A stretch of DNA of 64,000 nt from Symbiodinium sp. CCMP2592 (Eukaryota; Sar; Dinophyceae; Suessiales; Symbiodiniaceae): positions 1,731,881 through 1,795,880 of the forward strand of contig CAJNDT010002001.1 in the NCBI GenBank assembly GCA_905221615.1, read 5' to 3'. Positions 52,177 through 62,949 of the stretch are shown here, piece by piece (the first letter of the stretch is position 1; each line of letters starts with the position of its first letter). The notes under the pieces are model-generated. The model worked only from the letters and a program-made list of their open reading frames with translations. It was not told the origin of the DNA and did no database searches. Both the position numbers and the translations under genes were made by a program.

Positions 52177-52905
52177 TTTTGGAGCACAATGCACGCGTTT
52201 TCAAGTATTGACTTGCAGGTTGAGGAACTGTTGGTCAAGCATCTTACGGCTTCATTTGGTGGTGAACCTCGTCCCTGCTGGAAATGTGCTAATTCGCTTT
52301 GCGTCCGCTCCCCCTGATTATTTGATGAATAGATCTGAACCTGCACCAGCAAGGCTGCTCTAGACTACAAAATGTACCATCGGCAAGCATCTTAGCATCA
52401 ACACCGGGCCTTTGGCCAGAGGCCGAGTGCACACACTCTCTGCAACAAGGCCATCCAAGGCGACACTTTATACGCGGGAAAGAGGGCAACTGCTTCTATT
52501 CTAAACCTGAGCCGTAGGTTCCACCTCATTCATTTCAATCACCACTGCTCGAATGCCCTGCACCAAATGCTTCAGCCCGCGGGGTTCTTGCTGAGCCCTT
52601 AAACTCTGCAGACGGAATCTGCAAAGTGTCACGGACTGATTCACTTGTTGCGTCAAACCTTCCAAGTTGAAGTAGAACGTCCACAGCAAGCCCGCAACCT
52701 CATGTTTGAAGCTGCAACCCCTTTAACTATAAAGCCCTCGCATAAGAGAATCATCAGAAGCCGGTGCCCCTGGAAGCCACCGGGATCCTTTTAATTTTTT
52801 TTTGCTTGTTGGCTCTTGAAGGTCATGGCGCCTCGGGCAAATCCAGGAGCATGAACAGCTTGCAAAGCCTTAACAGGGTGACAATTTGCGCGCTTTCGTT
52901 TGTAG

Positions 52906-52989
52906 TCCCTACCAAGGCTTCTTGGGAGCTCATCGACCGCGCCCTCTTCGGCACGCGCATCGTGCACTTCCCGTGGTGGGTCTATGCAG
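52906..52989 (+). CDS. Host exon, membrane-proximal
   Basis: After TTTCGTTTGTAG the frame reads PTKASWELIDRALFGTRIVH then FPWWVYAG, ending at TATGCAG/GAG, a GA donor. All C/G third positions from 52911. The WWVYAG end is aromatic, as at a membrane surface. Family not recognised. Confidence 0.58.
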
Positions 52990-53309
52990 GAGTTCGTCTT
53001 TCAGGCTTTGCCAGTGTCAGGGAACTCGACTGTGACATGGCAGCGACTTCCATAGTAAAAGTAGGCAGCATTTGCCCACTGGCATGTCGCAAGGTTTTGA
53101 CACATCAGCCTTGTACTGGAGTGCGACACGCAAGCCAAATTCAGATGCAGCAGGAGTCTTTGGATTCTTCGTCATCGTCTTTTTTCACGAAGTGTGACCT
53201 GGCGAGTAGCATGCTGTCCTTGCTCCATCCGTCTAAGGCTTTCGGTTCATGGGCATGTTTTTAGGTACCAGGGGGCTCTTTCAGCGTGTCATCCACAGCA
53301 GCAGTCAGA

Positions 53310-53474
53310 TTCTGGTTTGTTGTCAGGAAGTATTATTGCCATTTGCCCGATTCCCCCGGTTGCGGATGTTTGATGGACTCCCGCACCTTTTCTGTCCTCC
53401 AAGGCACGTCTCCCGAGGCGGTGTTCCGATCTGCCAGCCGAAAAGACTGGAAAAGTCCATCGGATGTCAGCTGA
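53310..53474 (+). CDS. Candidate host exon, strand uncertain
   Basis: Reads RKYYCHLPDSPGCGCLMDSR, then TFSVLQGTSPEAVFRSASRK and DWKSPSDVS before TGA. The minus strand is open too. Confidence 0.35.
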   Translation, partial: FWFVVRKYYCHLPDSPGCGCLMDSRTFSVLQGTSPEAVFRSASRKDWKSPSDVS

Positions 53475-53875
53475 TGGGAAGCTCGCTCTGAAAGCTCTTT
53501 CTGCTTCGAGTTTTGTGGGACTCAAGTGAGAATCCATCGGTCTCCACAGCCGTCAAGCCGTCCTTGAAGTGAGAGGGGAGTGGCCCTGCCGTCCTCATGG
53601 CACGCATGGTGCGTTCTAAGCACGAAACCCCAAAGCAAAACCCTTGCCCTGAGCTAAGGCTTGTGGACAAATGCTTCTCCCTTTGTAGCCATGCTCCCTG
53701 TCCAGCAAAAAGTCGGGCTGGTGTTTGTGAGCTATTGCTATAGTTGCTGCGCTACAAGATGTTTCCTTCACAAGGGGCTAGTGCAAGCAACAAGCCTGCG
53801 GTTGTGTGCTTTGTTTGAGTCTGTTCACTCGATGCGGTCGAGTCTCCTTCTGAGTGTAATTGGTGCAGTTGTGGT

Positions 53876-53958
53876 CCCCAAAGTAGTTCCTTTTTGGGTG
53901 TCTCCTCTTTTTTGATTAGGGACTCTAATATACTACCCAAAAAGGAACTACTTTGGGG
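53876..53958. repeat. 24-bp perfect inverted repeat with 35-nt loop
   Basis: Left arm 53876-53899 (begins CCCCAAAGTAGTTCC) and right arm 53935-53958 (ends GGAACTACTTTGGGG) are exact reverse complements. The loop is AT/TC rich. It could be a small foldback element or an RNA hairpin. Confidence 0.92.
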
Positions 53959-54429
53959 CCCCTGGGTAATCGCTTCTTTGATAGCCAGGGCCAGGCCACA
54001 GCTCCTTGGTTCTGGCTGTGTTGTGTCGGTGAAGTTCTCTCCCGCTGTCACATCGCTTGCTAGTTTCGCTTCGTCTAGCGCTAGTATGAGTATTAGGATT
54101 AGGATTCGTAGTAGTATTAATTAGTATTAGTGCTACGAGTTTGAGGCTCGGGTATCTACTCGTCACGTCTCACGTTTTGCGTCATGTTTACCACGGCTTC
54201 GTTTCTCTTTGAGGTCCATGCAGGTGCCCATCTCCTTGGACTTCGCCCTCTCCCTTCGCCAAGGATCGGGGTGGGGGGGCAAAGCTCAGGTCCCAGTCAA
54301 ACGTGGAGGGTTTAGAGTTTGATAGAGTTTAGGCTTACCCTACTCGTCCATCCTGCTCGTTAAATGAGCAGGTTCCCAACCTGCTTAAAAATCACGCACG
54401 TTGCGCCAAAGCCTATTTTTAGGGTTCTT

Positions 54430-54620
54430 CAGCCGGGGCTCAATAAAGCTACAGAAGCAGCAGTGGCATTGCTCATTTTTCCCTTAGGGATTGTTTAGGG
54501 GCGGGCCAAGGAAGCTGAAGAAACAGCAATGGGACTGCTCATTTTTCATTTTTTCTTATGGGGGAGTTCACGGAAGCTGGAGAAACAGTTGGCCTCCTGC
54601 TCCACTGCTGGCTTGGCTTC
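54430..54620. repeat. Degenerate tandem repeat, about 70-90 bp period
   Basis: GAAGCTGAAGAAACAG followed by ACTGCTCATTTTTC recurs two to three times with changes (near 54440, 54510, 54565). Confidence 0.6.
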
Positions 54621-55057
54621 ATCCTTTTTTCTTGTCATCACCATTCTTCGGAGCTGCCTCCTCATAGGCAATTCCTGCCAACACATAGATATCATATTTA
54701 TATTGTTGTATATTATAGCTCTATACTAGCATTTATAAATAGCTCCAGTTGAACAAATAAAACTTCTACATGTACACAAATCAATACATATTGATTCGTC
54801 GCGCCGTCCTTTCAGAGCTCTCTTTCGTAACTCTTCAGCAGCAGCCAAAGCTTGTTCAAGGCTGAAAACATCCACGGGCATGTCTAACCACAGCAGGGAT
54901 CTAAAGGGACGGAGCACAATAAGCAGGGCCAGACCTAGAGATCAGCAGGTCGTTCTATGGTCGATAGTATGTGGGATCTGAGAACCGGTGAAGCTTGGAG
55001 CCACCCAAAATTCTCGCTAGATAAGAGAAAGGCTGCAGCCGGAAGGCACCAGGCTCA

Positions 55058-55190
55058 GGTCACTCTAGAGTCACGCTAGAGCCACGCTGGAGTCACGCTG
55101 CAGTCACGCTGGCTGGTCTCTTATTTATAAGCAGAGTCACGGAAGAATCACGCTAGAGTCACGCTGGAGTCACGCTAAAGTCACGCTCCC
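55058..55190. repeat. 11-bp tandem repeat AGTCACGCTRG
   Basis: AGTCACGCTAG, AGCCACGCTGG, AGTCACGCTGC and similar units run in two blocks (55068-55110 and 55133-55187) on either side of a TTATTTATAAG interruption. Confidence 0.85.
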
Positions 55191-55429
55191 CAGGTCCTGG
55201 CCTAAACTCTGCTATTTGTATTAAAATATTGCAAAAGAGATTGCAAATGGAAGTCGGAATCGAAGGGCTCGGCGCATTTGATGGGAGAATCATGCCGAAA
55301 AGGAAGCACAAGAATCCTACATGGGATGGGTTCCAACCCTTGCCCCGAGTCCAAATTTGAGAAAGTTCTTACGAATCAATGTCGTCCAATGCAGAAAAGA
55401 TCCATGCTCAAACGAGGTTTGCCTGGGTT

Positions 55430-55810
55430 TGCGCCCTTTCTCAGAGCGGCTGAAATCTGTTGCAAAGCCAGCTTGAAGCACTAGCCAGACATTAAACTAG
55501 AATCTACATCTGATGTAAACCGAGCTCGAACCTGTAGAATGATCGTAGAAAGCCCATCTCGAAGCTCCAATTGAAGCACTTGCTCTAAGCCAAAACCCAT
55601 AATCCTGATAGTGACCCACTATATATCTCTTGTAAACCTCCTGTAAACCGTGCTTGAAGCATTAACGAAATCCTCGAAAAACCCATCTCGAAACTCTACT
55701 TGAAGCAATTTACACCCGATATGGAACACTATAATCTTAGCTGAGCCGGGCTTGAACCACAAGTGGATCGTCCAACAGTCTTCTTGAAACTCAGCCTGCA
55801 AGGGACATGT
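55430..55810. repeat. Diverged direct repeat
   Basis: AAAGCCCATCTCGAAGCTCC near 55551 and AAAACCCATCTCGAAACTCT near 55679, each followed by TTGAAGCA and preceded by TGTAAACC, look like two diverged copies of a unit of about 125-130 bp. No gene seen. Confidence 0.55.
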
Positions 55811-56070
55811 CTCCGACCAAAAAAAATAGATAGAGTGAATCGCGCAGGTTGCGTCAAAGATATAACAGGCGTGTTAAACGAGCCCGTTGACGTACAGGGT
55901 TAGGGTTTAGGGTTGGATGGAAGCTCAGTTGGTGCCGGTTGAAGAGACCTCTCTGCTTCTTTCTCCTGAAACCAGGGTGAAAGCCTTCAAGAACACCCCA
56001 GACCCCAAACCAGTCTTAGTTTTCGGTACATTCAAACTGCAGGAGCCACATCCTCGGGCTTCTTTCTCAG

Positions 56071-56199
56071 CTGTGGGGTGATCACCGGATTGCAGCTTGG
56101 AGCAGACTTGGTTCTAAAGTTTTTGAAGCCGCCAGACTCTACAGAGATCCGGGTGCTGACATCTTATGGGCTCAGGCTGCAGGCGGTTTTGGGCAGGCT
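56071..56199 (+). CDS. Host exon, soluble
   Basis: Follows a clean acceptor (TTCTTTCTCAG). Reads LWGDHRIAAWSRLGSKVFEA, then ARLYRDPGADILWAQAAGGF, up to GGGCAG/GCTTGA, a GC donor. Composition and codon bias are convincing. A different frame also open here begins at GTG 56078 and is less plausible. Family not recognised. Confidence 0.55.
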
Positions 56200-56228
56200 T
56201 GACGCTAGATACAGCCTCAAACACCAGA

Positions 56229-56420
56229 GTTACAGCATGCTCTTTTTTGAAGAGCTGATCCGCCTCAAGATGTCCGGTTCCAGGGACCCAGAGGCGCCAT
56301 ATCCGACTCAACCAATCCTACCCGGACATGAAGATAGCATGAACGAGCCAGATACCCTTCCAAGGTGCGCGATGGCAGTGGTTGCCTCAGACGACTGGGG
56401 GCCACAACTCGCTAGCTTGC
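56229..56420 (+). CDS. Candidate host exon
   Basis: After CAAACACCAG reads SYSMLFFEELIRLKMSGSRD, then PEAPYPTQPILPGHEDSMNE and CAMAVVASDDWGPQLASL before TGA. Follows the exon at 56071 by 29 nt, which would be an unusually short intron, so one of the two edges is probably wrong. Confidence 0.42.
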
Positions 56421-56554
56421 GTTGACGTTGTTCTCTCTGAAGCGGGCCATAGCGTGAAGAAGGTTCCCATGGTCATAAAAATATTGATGCCGTGTCACTC
56501 CAACCCTGAAGCCAAACCTTCCGATTCTAAGACAGCCCTTCATGCCTACATGTG

Positions 56555-56679
56555 TATGTATATAGATATATATATATATGCATGTATTCATGCATAATTA
56601 AAATAAATGAAAATACAAACATAAATATGTACATACATACATCCAACATACATACATACATACATACATACATACACAC

Positions 56680-56736
<57 letters not shown>

Positions 56737-56765
56737 TTACACAAACATAAATACATACATCCCTC
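56555..56765. repeat. (TACA)n and (CATATA)n microsatellites
   Basis: (TACA)n at about 56630-56685 followed by (CATATA)n to about 56736. Confidence 0.92.
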
Positions 56766-57821
56766 TCTCTACAATGCACCAGATATATAAACAATTATAT
56801 TTATACACACACGCACACGTAGAAGTAGCTGCCCCCAGTCCCCCCAGCCTCGGAATCAGCACTGGACAGTTTCATCCTGCACCAACTTTCCCGCGACGCG
56901 ACTTTGATCCAGACACACAGTCACAGGACCCCGAAACCCCAAACCTTAAACCTGACCTACCGCAACCAGGATTGCACTAGGCAACCTAACACTGATGGCA
57001 GGGCATTTAAGTTGTCAGGGGCTCACTGTTGATGTTTTGTCTTCCCTGTTTCACCCCGAAGCCGAGTCTTAAACAGGGTTGTCGGTGAAGCGTCTGCTCA
57101 GACAAACTACAGTCCGCAATGGGAATAAGCAGAAGATTCAATACGGGGATCAGAATTAGTGTTTGTGAACTTCTCTGCAGTAATGGCATGAGCTCACTGG
57201 AAACTGAGGCTGGAAAAAGACTCGTGGATGAAGAGAACTGGAATCAGTTCCTTGGGGCCCACAGACGTTTAGGGTTATCCGGGTTGAGGATCACATAGAT
57301 ACCTCATGAAGACAGGCCCCAGACAGCAAGTGCCATAATATGATGAGCCTGTAGTTCGGGATTGTGATCCTCGTGAGCGGATGCGGGAGGGGTTGTCCTG
57401 ATCAGGGTTCCAAATGATCACTGTGAACGGTGTCGGCGCGGGTTGTAGGAGTCAGGGCATCAGGTTTGTCGGCCTTGTCTAGGGTGTAGGGTACCGGCCT
57501 TTTGGTTTGGGGGTAAGAGTTCAGCATTTCACTGAACCAGTTCTGATTTCGCCAAGCAGCTTAGTCCTCGAAGACGGTCAAGGCCTGTGCTGGATGTGTA
57601 GTTTTAGTCTTGGAGGGTTAGCCATGCCATGCATTGCGGCCAGCATCCGGAGGCGCACTTTTTTGGTTTCCTGAACAGAACTACGAATTTCTGAAGCTGC
57701 GAGCCTGAAGCTCAAGACCCACATCAGTTTAAGTACTGTTTACGTTAACCAAGACCCTAGTTAACATCGCGAAGCGAAGCCGAAGACCAACAAGAGATGT
57801 CTCTATCTCTCCGACCTTCAG

Positions 57822-57916
57822 GTTTTATGTGCGGCGTTTGCTGATCGTTATTCCTCTCATTGCGATGGGTCTTAGCTTTGCGTCCGCCATCTTCATTAAC
57901 GAGACATCAGGCGCGG
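57822..57916 (+). CDS. Host exon encoding a membrane helix
   Basis: Between the acceptor CCGACCTTCAG and the donor GGCGCGG/GTGAGAG. Reads FYVRRLLIVIPLIAMGLSFA then SAIFINETSGA: two Arg before a TM helix and an NET sequon after it, which fits an in-to-out membrane segment. One of the best-defined exons. Family not recognised. Confidence 0.62.
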
Positions 57917-58106
57917 GTGAGAGAATCTGTTTCGGACCTATCGAGGGTATCCGAGCCTAGGTCGAGAGCGTTCACCGATTGTTCAAGAGGCACCGTGGCA
58001 GCGATAACTACTGTAAGATCACCAGGAACCCATACAAGACAGAACAACAACAGCCGCTAGTACCCCAAACCCTTAGCCTTGACTCGAATCCTGATGCTTG
58101 TGGCAG

Positions 58107-58257
58107 GCAGCGAGCAGGTGTATCTGATCTGGTGGGACGCTCAGGGGATTATGCAGGTCACGAACTGCATGACTGTGATCAGCACTCTGAATTTGATGAG
58201 ACTTTCGCCACACCCTCGTCTCTCGACGCTTGCTGTAGTTGCATTGGATTGCCAAGT
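58107..58257 (+). CDS. Host exon, possibly ion-channel-like
   Basis: Reads SEQVYLIWWDAQGIMQVTNC then MTVISTLNLMRLSPHPRLST and LAVVALDCQ, ending at CCAAGT/GTGTAAG, a GT donor. The hydrophobic helix, MRL and HPRLSTL followed by another helix recall the segment before the pore in polycystin-type cation channels, but this is a visual resemblance only. Confidence 0.55.
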
Positions 58258-58679
58258 GTGTAAGGATGACATTTTGCCTCATAACTTCTTTCGTAACGAC
58301 ATAGCTTCATTCCTTCGGCTTCGGCAGTAGTGACTAGTACAATCTGAGTATTTTGCGTTTGCGGGTCTGACATACACCGGAAGTATTTATTTGAAGGAGG
58401 AAACTCAATATTTCTGAATATTCCGGCCCCTGTATGTGAGTTTGGGGTGCTTGCATAGTTCCGTATGTTTGGTTGCAGTTTCCATAGGCTTTTTGCAACG
58501 TCTTGAACATCTGCGATTGTCCTGGGTATTATTGAATTGTGGTGCTTTGTGGGACCTTTGCTTCGTTTGCAATAGCCAATGTGGTTTAGTATCTTTACAG
58601 CGGCCGTTCGCTCAACACTGGAACAATGACTTAGGCAACTGCCGTGAATGCAAATCCCGAGGCTCCAGAACTCCAGAGT

Positions 58680-58848
58680 AGTCGGGCAAAAAATCGAATC
58701 CGGACCACGCCCCAAAAAGCTCCCGACACCACCGCCGAGCCGAAAGGTGGGTGATGATTGGCTTCACAGTCGCAGGATCTTTCATTGGCCCCCTGTCCGT
58801 GATCCCGGGCATCATCTTCTGGACGAACCTGGCATGCATGGAATTCTG
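58680..58848 (+). CDS. Host exon: basic loop plus membrane helix
   Basis: Reads SGKKSNPDHAPKSSRHHRRA then ERWVMIGFTVAGSFIGPLSV and IPGIIFWTNLACMEF. A basic stretch directly before a TM helix follows the positive-inside rule. The frame ends at TGA near a GAATTC. Confidence 0.6.
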
Positions 58849-59539
58849 AACCCCGTGATCCCAAAACTCGTGACGGTCTCCGCAGACTACCAAACTTGCA
58901 AGTCTTCAACTCTCGTCTCCCAAGTCCAGAGACTAGAGGCCAAGGCTTCAAGCAAAGGGCACGGTGGCATGTATCGTAGTAGCTTGTGCGGCCCTCCGTC
59001 CGAACACCAGCTGAAGGGCCAAGGGTTCGCACTGAACCTCTGTCAGTGCTCTCAGGTGCCTACCGGAGCCTGCATCCCAAGCCGCAAGCCCCCTACCTGT
59101 GCTCGGGACATCTACTTGTAGCAACCTGAACCTGGACCATCCTAAAACCGTGACTGGTGGGAGAGGCAAACAACAAGTTACACTCAGGAAGATTACAAAG
59201 TCCAAAAATCGAACCTTCTGGATGCCACCTGGCTCAATGAGTTCCGGGTTCTTGGGTTTAGGGCCTGTTTCGGGTCTAGGTCTTCGGGTTCGGGTGGGGT
59301 CAGGATGGGATTTGGAAGTTTACCGACCCAGTCATCATGTCGTAGGCTTGTGGATGAAAGTTCGTTCAGGGACTCATCGGCCCCGCCCCAAATCCCCCAA
59401 CTCCTGGGATTTTGGTGCGTAGAGCTCACAGTTCCCGCTAGGCCCCGATCACCCTGAAGCAGAGACACTGAACACAAAACTTGGGTGGAGTGCATTTCCC
59501 TAAAGCTTGACTTTTGGGGAATTCTAAGTGTGTTGCATG

Positions 59540-59660
59540 TCTGGGTGGGAGATGTTGACCCACATGTCCGGAACAGTAGGAGCTTAATGGCAAGGGTGTA
59601 CAACAAGACAGAGTCCTTTGACATCACTGTTCAAGCCCAAGGTGTCCCCAGAGCCTTCAA
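59540..59660 (+). CDS. Candidate host exon with sequon
   Basis: Reads HVWVGDVDPHVRNSRSLMAR then VYNKTESFDITVQA; NKT is a sequon. Edges uncertain. Confidence 0.42.
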
Positions 59661-59764
59661 CCGGGCTAGCCCTTGGAGCCTGGACCCCACACGCTTCAAT
59701 GCCTGTATTTGGCCCTCAGGCCCTGCAGCGCAATGCCCTGCGCCCTGAATCCGAAACCCCAGGA

Positions 59765-59992
59765 TTCTGACGCAGTGCGCTCGAAACCTTGGCCTGGTAG
59801 TTGGGCCCGGTCTCTTTGCAATCCTGCGGACAGCTGTCACTGGTGGAGGTGACAGAGAAACCTGGCTGCACACAAGGGTCTGTCAGAGCCTATGTCGAAG
59901 TAGCTACGCACTGACAGTAAGGCCAAACAGCCCAGAAGCCTTGAAGCTGCAGGGGCCTGTTTACTTGTTCGAACCTGGGTTGAGATGATGGC
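59765..59992 (+). CDS. Candidate host exon, possible membrane segment
   Basis: Reads LGLVVGPGLFAILRTAVTGG, then DRETWLHTRVCQSLCRSSYA and LTVRPNSPEALKLQGPVYLF, open to TGA 59986. G/C third positions. No start codon. The 5' edge lies after CCGAAACCCCAG. Confidence 0.5.
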
Positions 59993-60199
59993 TTCTTTCA
60001 TTTTTGTGGTTGATCCTTTCGGCCACGTTTCAGGATCTGGCCTCGAGTTCTAGGATCCAATCACCGAAGAGAGCAGCCTACCCTGCGTGTCTGAATCTGC
60101 TGCGCTTGGACACTGCTGATGATCCTCCGGACTTCAGGTATTCCAACCCTTGTTTAAGCCCACGCCGCAGACCCCGGACTTGAGGTCTGTCCACGCAGC

Positions 60200-60448
60200 A
60201 TGATGGGATGGGTGAACCTGCCACCTGGTGGCAGTGCATGGTGTGCTTTCCGCGGCATGTTTCCACATAGGGCGTTCCTATCGTCCATGAAGGCTACTGC
60301 ATCAACAACATCAGCCGACGACCCTTTACAACTTTACACTTGCCAGTTTCTGAGAGTGTCGACTGTTTCGTACATGGGTTTTAAAGGTTGTTCGTCCTCA
60401 GATGATGGTTGTGTGGTGCTCTGCACAGGCAGTGGGCCTCAGAGACCG
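60200..60448 (+). CDS. Open frame, possible exon
   Basis: Reads WCAFRGMFPHRAFLSSMKAT then DDPLQLYTCQFLRVSTVSYM. Coding-like but not distinctive. Confidence 0.38.
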
Positions 60449-60755
60449 TAAGTCCCTCATCTGCCGTTCTGATATGAGCCCTTGACTACTTTTAGTTTCA
60501 CACAGACAAGATGCACACTTGCAGTTTTAACTGCTTGGAACTCGATAGCGAACATATTCTTGCACCACAGCTTTTGCGTGTTGGCTTTCGTTGATCCGTT
60601 CTCTTGACCTTCTCGAAGCGGGTTTCGGCCGAACCCTGTACCATCAAGAAAAGACCCTTGCAGGGGGGAAGAAGCTGCAAGCAGCACCTGTTCTCCTAGC
60701 ACCAACGGTCAGCATATATCAGCATACTAGTCTGGTTTCGTACGGGAAGTTCAGA

Positions 60756-60756
<1 letters not shown>

Positions 60757-60796
<40 letters not shown>

Positions 60797-60831
60797 ACAC
60801 ACACACACACAGACACACACACACACACACC

Positions 60832-60862
<31 letters not shown>
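60757..60862. repeat. (CA)n microsatellite
   Basis: About 106 bp of (CA)n with a few CG and AGA interruptions. Confidence 0.96.
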
Positions 60863-61046
60863 TGAACGTGGGTGCTGAAAGAGATGGAGGATCCTGCTCG
60901 TGTCAGATCCTCGCCAGATATAAATAAACATGAGTCGTGCAGAGCCCCTACAAGCACGACATATGGGTTGCGTTCTAAATTCGCGTGTGGGTGGAGTTAT
61001 TTAAATTGACATTAATGCATTGAGGGGGTATCTTTTTTGCTCTTCG

Positions 61047-61200
61047 CTATGAGGCGGCACGCAAGTAGAGCCACTTATTACCGAAGTTGGCGCTAGGAAA
61101 ACCGCTAGATTCGCGCTAGGCAGGAATCGAACCGCATGATGTCGTATGCTCAAGGTTTTACCAAAGCGCCCCAACCCGCAGGATCCGTAATGAAAACCTA
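61047..61200 (-). other. tRNA-like degenerate sequence, possible SINE fragment
   Basis: The minus strand reads GGTTCGATTCC (complement of 61122-61132), a perfect box-B-type T-arm consensus, and upstream TTTGGTAAAACCTTGAGC. A full cloverleaf does not form: T-stem and acceptor pairing fail and the length is short. A SINE or tRNA pseudogene fragment is possible. Confidence 0.25.
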
Positions 61201-61692
61201 AAGCCATGCATCTTCAAAACCCGAAGATTTCCGGAGCTGAACAGCACTCGTTGTTGTCGTAACAAGAGTACTCGTAGGTGTCTTCAGGAGTTCTCTGCCT
61301 CGCTGCCTTTGTGCCGCCTCATCCGAGCTTGCAGCGAGGTCATTTTTCAGGCATTTGTAAGAGAGGCCAGTGCGCTAGATCCGCGCTAGGTGGGCGCTAG
61401 CAAAAATTCAACGCAACCTGCCTTGGAAGACCCGGGCCCATTCAAGCTCGTCGGATTGCAGTTGCCGGACGCCTCCATTCCGACTTACAGCGTAACTTTC
61501 GAGTAACTTTCGCGTAACTTGCTCGTAACTCGTGCGCGCCGGGGGTTGCTCATTTATGCCGAGATCCGCAGTGGTGACTGCTCAGGGAGGCCTACGTTAG
61601 GCCCGTTAGGCCCGTTAGGCCCTTCCCGTCATCCTCCCCACATTGAATACAAGGGGCCTGGTTCGCACTCAGGACAAATAGGGTTGTTGAGC

Positions 61693-61711
61693 CACCGTGG
61701 ATTCCACGGTG
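61693..61711. repeat. Short perfect hairpin
   Basis: CACCGTGG-ATT-CCACGGTG: 8-bp stem and 3-nt loop. No context to assign a role. Confidence 0.7.
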
Positions 61712-62358
61712 TTTGTAACAGCCACCCTGCTTTCCACGGGGGTCAGAGGTCAAGGGCAAGCAACACGTTACTGTCGAACCCGCGCCATGCTCGCAAGCAG
61801 CAGCAGCGGGACATCTTGCATTCCCGCCAAGAGTCCAGTAGCAGCAGCAGTAGCAGCAGCAGCGACAGTTCTTCGGACAGCAGCTGCTGAAAAGCCTGCG
61901 CGCTAGTACCCTTCTTAAGAATCCACGCATGCATTCCCAAACTCCTGCGTTTGCTGGTATGTATCTGTAAGCCAGGGTTTCTTTTGCCACATGAAGCGGC
62001 ACGCAACTACAGCCACATTAACGTTAGTTTCGGGAATAAGCATTTTGACAACAACCCATATCCCACACCACGAATCGGAGTTATTCCTTCTCGCGAGCAT
62101 TGTGCCGTTTACTCCTCTGACAGTTGTGTCAAAGCGCCAACCAAACCCTCTTCGACGGCTTCTTTCGATCAGGATGATGTGCCAGTAGCCGAGGCTTTCA
62201 TACTGTCCAGATAAGCTTTACAAGCTTGGGGCCCCAGTTCAGGGCAGCTTCTATGAACAAAAAGAATAAAGGAATCCACTCCACTAAAAAACTTAAACTC
62301 CACAGGCCCCTGAGACCTCAGAATGCCCCGTTCTGACAAGAGCTCGGCGTAAACACAG

Positions 62359-62489
62359 ATTATCAAGCGGAACTCTGCATCCCGACAAAGCCACGTTGAA
62401 TACCACAGCAACAGAGCCGGCGAGCTGAGGACTCTACTGGTCTTCTCCCTGATCTCCGCCTCCTTCGGTGCCTTCGTCATGCCAGCAAG
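62359..62489 (+). CDS. Host exon with membrane helix, GC donor
   Basis: After AAACACAG reads IIKRNSASRQSHVEYHSNRA then GELRTLLVFSLISASFGAFV and MPA, ending AG/GCCGG. Joined over a GC-AG intron (62490-62843) it continues in frame into the next exon. One TM helix with a basic N-terminal flank. Confidence 0.65.
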
Positions 62490-62843
62490 GCCGGTGGAAG
62501 GGCTCGAGGTTGGCTTTTAGGTTTGGGAGCTCTACTTAAGCGCTCGCGGGCTTTAGGGCTCTCAACTCATAGCTTTTGAACATCAGGGCGTAACTCATTG
62601 GTGCTTTTCGGTGTTTTTTGCAGAGGCTTGAACTTCAGGCCTCTACAGAAGGGAGGGCCGCAAGGGTTTCGGGTTGGGGGCCCGGAGCTTGGGGCTGCAG
62701 GAAGACTGAAGCTGGCACGAAGCATTTGGACATAAGAGGTTGATGATCTTGATGCTCGTTCGTTCGGGCGCATGCCCCAACTCTCCGTCCTGAATGTATA
62801 AACGGGCCACTATAGAAATACTCAAGTCATTCCACTGGCTCAG

Positions 62844-62940
62844 GATGCCTGACTATCCTTTGAACTTGGAGGAGGACGACGAGGCTTGGCGGTTCAGGGC
62901 CTGGGGCTTTACGAGCAAACTGTGGCTGCCTGTGGCGGTC
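62844..62940 (+). CDS. Host exon following a GC-AG intron
   Basis: After CCACTGGCTCAG reads (R)MPDYPLNLEEDDEAWRFRA then WGFTSKLWLPVAVS. Acidic then aromatic, continuing from the preceding TM exon in phase. The 3' donor is not certain (GTCTCG at 62928 or GTGAAC at 62940). Family not recognised. Confidence 0.6.
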
Positions 62941-62949
62941 TCGAAACTG

